The translations under genes were made by a program, and so were the position numbers. The notes under the pieces are model-generated. The model saw only the letters and a list, made by a program, of their open reading frames with translations, ran no database searches and was not told where the DNA came from. Positions 1 through 10,100 of a DNA stretch of 64,000 nucleotides are shown piece by piece. Position 1 is the stretch's first letter; each line of letters begins with the position of its first letter. This DNA comes from Ciona intestinalis (lineage: Eukaryota; Chordata; Ascidiacea; Phlebobranchia; Cionidae). The stretch spans positions 6,249,961 to 6,313,960 of the forward strand of contig NC_020173.2 in NCBI RefSeq assembly GCF_000224145.3. The letters run 5' to 3'.

Positions 1-95
1 CATTAGTGACCACTGGGTTGAAGTAATTCTTATTGCCAATAAGAGTCTTGCCGAAGGACTCATACACCCACAATAGTAGCAGCGTCAAACCTTTA
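1..95 (-). mobile_element. tRNA-derived SINE, fragment cut by window edge
   Basis: In reverse orientation this matches the middle of the SINE seen whole at 11567-11870: the region after the tRNA-like head, including the 'gacactt...caacccagtggtcactaatgg' segment. Confidence 0.6.
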
Positions 96-248
96 ACTTT
101 CAAAGACCCCAGCTATGGGAATTCCAAAGTACTGATATCAATTAGTTTCAACCCTAAGTCAATTTTGGATTTGTCCTTCACTGACCCTTCAAGCTTATGC
201 CACAGTACCAGTAAAAAAAAGAGTTTCCACCATTTTGAACACACAGCC

Positions 249-540
249 AATGTATAGTGGTTAGCGCACCTGCCTCGAACTCAGAGGTAATGGGTTCAAG
301 GCTTTTCGTTGCTACCATTGTGGACGTATGTGTCCTTTGGCAAGACACTTTACGACAATTGCTCCAACCCACTGGTCACTAATTGGTTGTCCAAATTGTC
401 AGCCATACATAAAAACCATCACCCACAAAGTCACATACGTGGTAACTTATAAGCTGGCACGAGGTGTATGAAACAGAACACCCATGATGTAACAACTGTC
501 GTTGCCCCACCATGCGAAGATAAACAAGTTACATTCATTC
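249..540 (+). mobile_element. tRNA-derived SINE, near full length
   Basis: The head has tRNA-like A- and B-box positions (tagtggttagcgcacctg; gggttcaaggct). It is followed by the CAACCCACTGGTCACTAAT segment and a 3' module (aagctggcacgaggtgtatg through gataaacaagttacattc). It sits in the last BET1 intron visible here. Confidence 0.75.
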
Positions 541-548
541 ATCCTTAC

Positions 549-1224
549 CATTCCATAAAGAAGTTTGTTTTGATCTCGAACTTCCTCTCCAATGTTTATT
601 GAAAGCTGGAAAACAAGTGTTGATAAATATTAATAATTTTCATAAAGGCAGTGCATATTCTCAACTTGCCAAATGCACTGCTATTTTTGATGCATAGCAA
701 ACTTACATTTGATTATAGAAGTAAAATGTATCGATGATTCCCTTTTGCCAATTGATAACAGAATTTAGAAATATAAGTAGCACACATAGGAACATTAGAT
801 TACGTTAAGGGTTTGCTCATTAGTCCGACACCCAGCGTTAGTAACCACTGGGTTGGGACAATTTCCGTATTTACCCAAATACAGTCAATAGTGTCAGCAC
901 AGCAAATGTGAAAACACATAACAACCAACTTACTGATTTTAAAGCTGAAACTTTATTTCTGAGTTCACTTTCAAGTCTCTGGTTTTCCTCTTCATACACG
1001 GAATGCTCGCCTACGTGTAACAAATATTACTGACAAGATGCTACACCATTGCTGGCAATTTTTTAACGAACATTAATTTATTCTGACAACATTTTACAGA
1101 ATTATACTGGCCATTTTTGAACAAAAATATATAAAAATTGAAGTATAGTCAGTTTTCCTATGTTATTTTAACCAAAGGTGGCTGGTTTATTTAAATATAA
1201 CTTACCAGCATTTGACCTTCGCAT
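549..1224 (-). CDS. BET1: BET1-like Qc-SNARE, first three coding exons (partial)
   Basis: BET1 is a small tail-anchored SNARE for ER-to-Golgi vesicle fusion. Three minus-strand exons fit it: 1224-1206 (ATG, MRRSNAG), 1010-934 (EHSVYEEENQRLESELRNK, then VSALKS) and 605-549 (LSINIGEEVRDQNKLLYGM). Each has AG/GT borders in + orientation as CT/AC, and the phases (1, then 0, then 0) join without a break. Human BET1 has the same layout: an MRR start, an EEENERL segment, then LSIEIGHEVKTQNKLL. The first 51 residues are here. The rest of the SNARE helix and the C-terminal membrane anchor must lie left of base 1, because 1-548 holds only SINE sequence and no matching exon. The family match is strong. 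The first exon is only 19 coding bases, so its start is the least certain part. Confidence 0.85.
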
Positions 1225-1385
1225 GTTGTTGGTATCTAGTCTTCGAATTCAAGTTTTTTTTCCTAAAAATCTTCACACTTCAGACGGTTTTCTCAAAAGC
1301 ATTAACACTTTGTAAACACTGACGTGTCCAAATTTATTGTTGACAAAATCAGCTGATTTCTAATAAGAGAGCAAATATGCGAGTT

Positions 1386-1575
1386 CGAGTTAAATGAATG
1401 TTATTTATCCGCGCATAGCGAAGCGACGACATTCGTTTCAACACGCGTGTTGTATTTCATACTCAAACATCTTCCGAGTTACCACGTATGTAACTTTTTG
1501 GTGATTGTTTTTCTGTACGGCTGTCAGTTTAAACAACGCAAAATGGACCACTGGGTTGCAACAACTGCAGTTAGT
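1386..1575 (-). mobile_element. tRNA-derived SINE, 5'-truncated copy
   Basis: Reverse-orientation 3' module and middle segment (ttatttatccgcgcatag, then accacgtatgtaact, then gaccactgggttg). It abuts a MITE remnant at 1576-1661. Confidence 0.55.
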
Positions 1576-1661
1576 GTCTTGAATGTTTTTTTTTTGTTTA
1601 CGAATAAATGTAGCGAGAAAATAGAATGAAACGGTGTCCCATCTTACCCCACCCTATGCTT
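1576..1661 (+). mobile_element. MITE right-end remnant
   Basis: Only the final third of the TA-flanked MITE is present, ending in gtgtcccatcttaccccacc. Confidence 0.5.
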
Positions 1662-1859
1662 ATGTAAAATACAATTAAAATATTTGTTTACAAAACAGCC
1701 AAGCTAATATAAGTTTTTAAGTTTCTTACAGCTGAAGCATTGGTCGACTGGTTGATGGACATGGAATAAACATAATGATTGACAATTAGTGAACTAATTG
1801 AAAATAATACAAAGCAATATTGCTTGGAAACTTTTTGTGTTTTCTGTGAGTGTTGCAAG

Positions 1860-2035
1860 CTGGTTTATACTTGGCACGCGGTGTAAGAAACAAAACACCC
1901 GTGTTATAACGATTGTTATTGCCCCTCATACGAGGGTAAATAAGTTACATACGTGGTAACTTGTAAGCGGGCACGAAGTGTATAAAACATAACACCCGTG
2001 TTATAAAGACTGTTATTGCCCTGCGAGGATCGATT
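1860..2035 (+). mobile_element. SINE 3' module in tandem (two copies)
   Basis: Two successive copies of the SINE 3' module, each running from a GGCACGNGGTGTA-type start to a 'gcgaggataaataagttac'-type end, with no tRNA-like head. Confidence 0.55.
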
Positions 2036-2107
2036 GATTAGTCTGCTTAAGCTTGTTTTGGCCAGTTTAGAACATTTAAAAATAACCACAACAAGAGTGC
2101 TCTGCAC

Positions 2108-2690
2108 TTTTAGTATTTTGCATTAGACATTTATGAAAACGGAACAAAAAAAGTAAAATTCAAATGTAACATTTGTATTTAGTAAAGGCGGTTTTGTAGG
2201 AATTAGAATTTGTACGGATTGCAGCTTTCTTATACATCATATATATATATGCTGTGATTCTATTCCATACAGGAAAAACGTCCAACTGAATGAACATATG
2301 GCTTTAGCGGCAAACAGTTGGGCTCATGTTACAACAAATACTAAGAACCTGAAGGACTAAGAAAACGCGAGAAAAAAGGACTGAACAAACCTTTACAGTT
2401 AGATTGATGTTCATTGTTTTTAAATTTATGCTGAGTGCATCTGGATAGGCAGAGTAGGATTTGTTTTTTTCTCTATGCAGTTTTGTGAACTTTATATGCT
2501 GTATTACGGACACTTATCCTGATCGTGTTTTAAACATCTTCTCCCATCCTATACTACTAAAACTTACCGTACTTTTTGTTGTTTTTAATAAAGAAACATA
2601 AGCACTTTACATTTAGTGTCCTGCCCAGCACGTGCGCTTAACTACAATGCTGGTGGTGACGCTTTAATCTTTACCATCATTTTTGCTTTT
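2108..2690. other. intergenic, nothing recognised
   Basis: AT-rich sequence between a SINE tail array and the candidate peptide gene. I see no conserved exon on either strand. Confidence 0.5.
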
Positions 2691-2708
2691 GCTTTCAGCA
2701 CAAGCGTA

Positions 2709-2867
2709 ATGGATTTAAAAGTTGTTGTTGTACTTGTATTAGCCCTAAACATTGTTCAAGTATTGGCCTACAAATTCCCATATCCATCGCCTTATCCTTA
2801 TATCTTTCACGGCCCGACAGGAACAGACGGACCAAGAGACCATGTACCAATGAACCAGTACGTTTAA
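2709..2867 (+). CDS. candidate short secreted peptide, 52 aa
   Basis: The reading frame starts MDLKVVVVLVLALNIVQVLA, a typical signal peptide (hydrophobic core at about residues 4-18). An aromatic, Pro-rich mature part follows (YKFPYPSPYPYIFHGP) with a polar end (TDGPRDHVPMNQYV). No cysteines are present. A polypyrimidine tract and AG (ending 2698) lie 10 bases before the ATG, as at a cis- or spliced-leader trans-splice acceptor, and AATAAA stands at 2991-2996. I do not recognise a family. A possible donor (gtacgt) just before the stop means this could instead be the first coding exon of a longer secreted protein extending into the N gap. The coding call rests on signal-peptide character and the flanking signals. 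Confidence 0.45.
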   Translation: MDLKVVVVLVLALNIVQVLAYKFPYPSPYPYIFHGPTGTDGPRDHVPMNQYV

Positions 2868-3003
2868 ACACTTTGTTATTATTTGTTACCCAAATCATGA
2901 TTACTAATTGATGTTTTTTATATCTTGTTATTGTTTTTTATATCTTGTTATTGGGAAAAGTGCTGGACACAGGTTTGTTGGAGTTTATCGAATAAAGGAA
3001 TAT

Positions 3004-3090
3004 CATGGTGGGGCAAAATGGGACACCTTTTTATTCTATTTTCTCATATTATTTGGTAGCAAACAAAGAACATTTAAAGAATTATAAAAA
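3004..3090 (-). mobile_element. MITE fragment
   Basis: Reverse-form left part of the TA-flanked MITE (ggggcaaaatgggacacctt, then a 'tttggtagcaaacaaagaac'-type segment). Confidence 0.5.
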
Positions 3091-3244
3091 TGTCCACTAT
3101 AACCCACTATAACCTATTTATCCTCGCGTGGCGTCACGCTTTGTTTATATCGTATTTGTATTATACAGGGCCATTTTTTTCAATTTTTAGAGTATCACTT
3201 TTCAGGATTTTTACAGGGTGGGGGATCCTTAGAGTCAACCTGCA

Positions 3245-3744
3245 NNNNNNNNNNNNNNNNNNNNNNNNNNNNNNNNNNNNNNNNNNNNNNNNNNNNNNNN
3301 NNNNNNNNNNNNNNNNNNNNNNNNNNNNNNNNNNNNNNNNNNNNNNNNNNNNNNNNNNNNNNNNNNNNNNNNNNNNNNNNNNNNNNNNNNNNNNNNNNNN
3401 NNNNNNNNNNNNNNNNNNNNNNNNNNNNNNNNNNNNNNNNNNNNNNNNNNNNNNNNNNNNNNNNNNNNNNNNNNNNNNNNNNNNNNNNNNNNNNNNNNNN
3501 NNNNNNNNNNNNNNNNNNNNNNNNNNNNNNNNNNNNNNNNNNNNNNNNNNNNNNNNNNNNNNNNNNNNNNNNNNNNNNNNNNNNNNNNNNNNNNNNNNNN
3601 NNNNNNNNNNNNNNNNNNNNNNNNNNNNNNNNNNNNNNNNNNNNNNNNNNNNNNNNNNNNNNNNNNNNNNNNNNNNNNNNNNNNNNNNNNNNNNNNNNNN
3701 NNNNNNNNNNNNNNNNNNNNNNNNNNNNNNNNNNNNNNNNNNNN
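3245..3744. other. assembly gap, 500 N
   Basis: Exactly 500 Ns, so the true length is probably unknown. Confidence 0.95.
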
Positions 3745-3845
3745 GGTATATAGCAGTGGTCGAATGTAACTTAATAAACCTCGCGTGGAAATGACAGTCG
3801 TTATAACACAGGTGTAGTGTTTCCTATACCTTGTGCTCGCTTGTT
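3745..3845 (-). mobile_element. SINE 3' module fragment
   Basis: Degenerate reverse copy of the SINE 3' module (cgttataacacaggtgtag, then ccttgtgctcgcttg). Confidence 0.45.
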
Positions 3846-4186
3846 CAGTTGGAAAGATTTAGGAAATGTGTATGTCTTCAAATGAAAGCATGTGAGTTTT
3901 TAACAAAATCACGGATTTGCAGCAAGGTTCAAGATTTATATAGGGGACGAAACATTTTAACATGTTTAGAACAGCTTGATTTAACGCTTACGCGTTACTA
4001 AATTATTCCAGGCAAAATAATCAATAATGAATAAAATATAAATAAAAATTTAGCGCGTTTGTACAACTAATTTTATCTATAGTTACTATATATACGGTAA
4101 GGCATATATAGTACTAACTTCATTCGTTATTTTCAAACCTGGATTCTCTGGTTACATAGCATATAGGTAAAACACAACCTAGAAGA

Positions 4187-7100
4187 ATGACTTCAGAGGT
4201 ATAAATGTTGTTTGTATATATATTATTGATATAATTTGTGGAAATAATCAAATTGAAACTTTCCAATGCAATTTATATAGACAGTGGTTTGTAGAACATA
4301 TATGTTCACTGTGGACTATGCTTAATTGTATTTGTTTAAGCCAGTTTTAATGCATTTTGTTTCATCTTTTGTTACTGTTAAAAAATCCCACTCATACATC
4401 AATGCTAACTAATAAATGCTCTTTACTTTGTGCTTAATCTGTAAAGTTAGAGAGGGTTCCTCAATTTCAATATTACCAAATATTTTTGCACATTTCAATT
4501 TTTACCCATTAATTGACCATCAAATATTTTATTTGTTTAGAAACCTCGTCGTAAGAAACGAGACGACACCTGGACAAGTGAGGAACTGACGTCAGCTTTG
4601 CATAAAAATAACGATCGACCTCATAGGAAAGATAAAACAAGGAATATAGAAGGTGGGCTGTTTATTGAGGTTGGGGACAGGGGGGCGTTTTTTATTTTCA
4701 GTGAAATATTAGGTACATTGTTAAAATACAGTTACATTTATAGTTGTCAAACATAAGAACCTCATTGATTAATGTAGTGAATGCAATATACTTTGACAAA
4801 GTTCTATAAGTGGTAACTTAAAGCTGGCACGAGGTGTATGAAACAGAACACCCATGTTATGTTGACTGTCGTTGTCCCGCCACGCGAGGATAAATAAGTT
4901 ACATTCATTGTTTTCTTTCTTGCTTAGATTCCCACGGTAGAGAAGTCCGCAAAGAGAAACATTCTTCACACAGGGTGAGTTAATGTAGTTCAACAATATG
5001 TTTAGTTCATATTGAACAATATATATAGTAGGGTGGAGGAACCTTTAGCACATAATATCCAAATATCCTGATCGTGTTCTAAACAATTGACAGCGGTCTA
5101 TGGGAGTCGTGAGGGTACAGTTTTATAATTCTTTGAATGTTCTTTGTTTATTATTAAATTGGCTGAGAAAATAGAAGGAAACGGTGTCCCATCTTCCCCT
5201 ACCCTACTATATGTTGTATATTAATCAGTGTATCTTGTTGTCAGGTCCTGGATGAAGATAATAGAAAACATAGAAGTAAAAACGAAGACAAAGAAAGGTG
5301 AGACATAATGTTTCTGCTTTGAATATACTGTGTCATTTGTGTGAATTTAACTTGGAAAGTTTTTTGTGGTTACTAAGTGAAATTTGCAGCAGAATTATCT
5401 GTGTTAAATATTAGTGCATTAATTCATATATAAATATACGCCCCTTCCCTGTATTTTTTAAAGTTTCGTGCATGTGCTGGATTGTTATATATTTATATAT
5501 AAATAACTTATAAGACTATCTTGTATTTGTGTTTTGGTTACAGAACAGTAAACGTATGTATTTTATTGCAGACGACATAAGGAAAGGAGAGAAGTTCCAG
5601 AAGGTTCTGATCAACGAAGAGAAAAAAGAGAAAGGAGAGAAAAATCATCCAGGCATGAAATTCGTAATGAAGAAGAATATAGAAGAGAAAAAGAAAAAAG
5701 GAGAGAAGAGAGACATCGGAAAAGGGAAGAAGAAGGCAGAAGTGAGAGAAGAAATCATGAAACACCAGAAGAAAGAGCAAGGAGAAAAGAAAAGGTAAAA
5801 CAGCATTTGCATTTACTAATTATAAACTTATTTAATGTGTTTATTAAATGATGTGGTATTTTAAATTAGCTATAACTGGTTTTTTCTAATGTTATAATTA
5901 TAGGAGAGACGACAACGTGAGAGAGAGGAAAAAAGAGGAAGGTAAATACATTGTTGATGACTGATGTGTAGATTTGTTGTTTTAACGACCGGATGATGTT
6001 TCCCCGTCAAATGTCAATCTTTTAAGATTATAAATAAACAGAAAATCTCTTCAAGACTTAATAATTTTTAACCTTGATATTTTATTGCAGCGCAACAAAA
6101 GATGGGGAAAGAAGGGAAAGGGTGAGGTGGCATTGATTAAATAAAACTAAATAACTTCTTACAGGGTCTGGTATTGTCACTTTACTTGTATAAGCTATTG
6201 TCAGGCATATTGCACTTGTTTTGTAAATATGGTCCGCGTCGTAGCACAGTTGGTTAACGTGCCTGCCTCTTACCCAAATGAAACGGGTTCAAGTCTTGTC
6301 TCCCCTATCATTATGGGTGTATGTGTCCTTGAGCAAACACACAACAATTGCTTCAACCCAGTGGTCACTAATGGGTTGTCCAAATTATCTGCCATATATA
6401 AAACAATCACCCACAAAATAACATATGCATGGTAACTCGTAAGCGGGCACGAGGTGTATGAAACAGAACACCCGTGTTGTAATGGCTGTCATTGCCCCGC
6501 CATGTGAGGATAAAGTAAGCTACATTCATTCATGGATTTTCTGGCATTTATTTAGCCTTGTTTCATCAGAATAAAACTAAACAGTGCAAAAAATGCTTTA
6601 ACTATGTTGAAAAGTTATTTGCCTTATTATAATTCTAACATATGTATTAGAAAGAATAATATTAATTGGATTTATTCACTAATAGAAACATGAAAGAAGA
6701 GAAGACCAACACCAAAGGTAGGATGGAAAAGAATAACATTATGAATGCAACTTATAAAATATGGGGTGCAACTTATAAAGTAGGGGTGTACCTTATAAAA
6801 TGAGGAGTGCAACTTATGAAACGGGGGGGCAACTTATAAAATAGGGGTAAAACTTTTAAATAGGGGGCAATTAAAAAAATATGGGGTGCAACGTGCAGCT
6901 GATAAAAACAGGCAGGGGTGACATTATACTTTTTGCTGAAACATAAAATTTAACTTGTTATTTTTACCCAGGAATGCAGGGGTAGAAGAGGAAGAGGTTA
7001 GTTTGGTTTGTTGTGTGATGGATGGTGGTTTTAAACAAGTTTAAATTTTAATATGGTTTATTTTTGGTGAGTGGCAAGCTATAACATCTGTCCATGCTGT

Positions 7101-10100
7101 AGCACCCTGGGTGTTGGGGTAATGTGCCAACTTTAGCCTAAATCCCAGGCTCCATTGCATGCCTCACTGTAGGATCTCACCCTTATAGAATAGAATGTGC
7201 ATATACAATGTTGGGGTAATGGGCCAACTCTGGCCTAAATCCCAGGCTCCATTGCATGCCTCACTGTAGGATCTCACCCTTATAGAATAGAATGTGTATA
7301 TACAATGTTGGGAAAATGGACCAACTCCGTTATAAATCACAGGTGTCAATTTTATATTTTTGTCTCCAATTTAGGAACAACGTAGAAGAAGAGAAAGAAA
7401 AGAAGAGAAAAGAAGAAAAAGGTAATTTTAGTGTTCCCGATTTTTGTAATACACTTTCAGTGCTTCCAGATAAACTTATTTTTTAACTTTCAGAAAAGAA
7501 GCAGAAGAACTTGAACAAGTGAGCTGGAAGTTTTTGTAATTTTGTGAAACATGTTTTACTTGTTTGTTTTAACAAATATTTAAATTTTATTTTTACAAAG
7601 TTTTTTTTTGAAACATTTTTTATTGTATTGTTTTATTACTAATTAACTTAAAATTTCTTGATAAATTTAAATAAATTACAAACATCATAAAACTTGTCCC
7701 AAATTATATATATTACAAAACTTAATTGTTATATATGTACAACTGCTAACATTTAAAATTGTCTATGATTTAACAGGAATCTAAATATAAAGACAGTGAA
7801 GGAAACAAAAGGTAGGTTGGTGAATCTTGTAGTTGAAATATATTTCTTGTCCGGCGCTGTGGCATAATGGTTAGCACGCCTGCCTATAACCANGGGGTAN
7901 NNNNNNNNNNNNNNNNNNNNNNNNNNNNNNNNNNNNNNNNNNNNNNNNNNNNNNNNNNNNNNNNNNNNNNNNNNNNNNNNNNNNNNNNNNNNNNNNNNNN
8001 NNNNNNNNNNNNNNNNNNNNNNNNGCTTGTTTGTATAGACACTTAACAGCAGTGTAAAATCTGGTTTGGCATTGTTAAAATACAGTTACACTCATAGTTG
8101 TCAAACATTAGGGAACCTCATTGATTAATGTGGTGAATGCAATATACTTTGGCTCTACTTGTTTGTATAGACACCTAACACCAGGGTAAAATCTGGGGTG
8201 ACATTGTTAAAATACAGTTACACTCATAGTTGTTAAACATAGGGAATCTCATTGATTAATGTAATGAATGCAATATACTTTGGCTCTGCTTGTTTGTATA
8301 GACACATAACAACAGGGTAAAACCTGGGGTGACATTGTTAAAATACAGTTACATTCAGAGTTGTCAAACATAGGGAACCTCATTGATTAATGTGGTGAAT
8401 GCAATATACTTTGACAAAGTTCTATACTTTGACAAAAGTGGTAACTTAAAGCTGGCACGAGGTGTATGAAACAGAACACCCATGTTATGTTGACTGTCGT
8501 TGTCCCGCCACGCGAGGATCAATCAGTTACATTCATTGATTTCTTTCTTGCTTAGATTCCCACAGCAGAGAAGTCCGCAAAGAGAAACATTCTTCACACA
8601 GGGTGAGTTAATGTAGTTTAACAATATGTTTAGTTCATATTGAACAATATATATAGTAGGGTGGAGGAACCTTTATCACATAATATCCAAATATCCTGAT
8701 CGTGTTCTAAACAATTGACAGCGGTCTATGGGAGTCGACAGTTTTATAATTCTTTGAATGTTCTTTGTTTATTATTAAATTGGCTGAGAAAATAGAAGGA
8801 AACGGTGTCCCATCTTCCCCCACCCTACTATATGTTGTATATTAATCAGTGTATCTTGTTGTCAGGTCCTGGATGAAGATAATAGAAAACATAGAAGTAA
8901 AAACGAAGACCAAGAAAGGTGAGACATAATGTTTCTGCTTTGAATATACTGTGTCATTTGTGTGAATTTAACTTGGAAAGTTTTTTGTGGTTACTAAGTG
9001 AAATTTGCAGCAGAATTACCTGTGTTAAAAATTAGTGCATTAATTCATATATAAATATACGCCCCTTCCCTGTATTTTTTAAAGTTTCGTGCATGTGCTG
9101 GATTGTTATATATTTATATATATATATATAACTTATAAGACTATCTTGTATTTGTGTTTTAGTTACAGAACAGTAAACGTATGTATTTTATTGCAGACGA
9201 CAAGTTCCAAAAGGTTCTGATCAACGAAGAGAAAAAAGAGAAAGGAGAGAAAAATCATCCAGGCATGAAATTCGTGATGAAGAAGATTATAGAAGAGAAA
9301 AAGAAAAAAGGAGAGAAGAGAGACATCGGAAAAGGGAAGAAGAAGGCAGAAGTGAGAGAAGAAATCATGAAACACCAGAAGAAAGAGCAAAGAGAAAAGA
9401 AAAGGTAAAACAGCATTTGCATTTACTAATTATAAACTTATTTAATGTGTTTATTGGATGATGTGGTATTTTAAATTAGCTATAACTGTTTTTTTCTAAT
9501 GTTATAATTATCGTAAGAGTTTTTGCCTTTTTTACAGGAGAGACGACAACGTGAGAGAGAGGAAAAAAGAGGAAGGTAAATATATTGTTGATGACTGATG
9601 TGTAGATTTGTTGTTTTAACGACCGGATGATGTTTTCCCGTCAAATGACAATCTTTAAGATTATAAATAAACAGAAAATCTCTTCAAGACTTAATAATTT
9701 TTAACCTTGATATTTTAATGCAGCGCAACAAAAGATGGGGAAAGAAGGGAAAGGGTGAGGTGGCATTGATTAAATAAAACTAAATAACTTCTTATAAGTT
9801 ATTTGTTACTTTACTTGTACAAGCTATTATCAGGCATATTACACTTGTTTTGTAAATATGGTTCGCGTCGTAGCACAAATAGCGTGCCCGCCTCTAACCC
9901 AGATGTAACGGGTTCAAGGCTCGCCGCCGCTATCATTATGGGTGTATGTGTCCAAGACACTTAACGACAATTGCTCCAACCCAGTGGTCACTAATGGGTT
10001 GTCAAATTATCTGCCATATATAAAAAAAGTAATCACCCACAAAATAATCTTGCTAACTAAACAAGTAAGCACAAGGTGTATGAAATAGAACACCTGTGTT

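Noticed and set aside
5538-5780. Open frame on the minus strand opposite a WDR60 exon (and its copy at 9163-9390)
   Set aside because: Antisense shadow of the Arg/Glu/Lys-rich exon; Phe/Leu-rich translation typical of such shadows.
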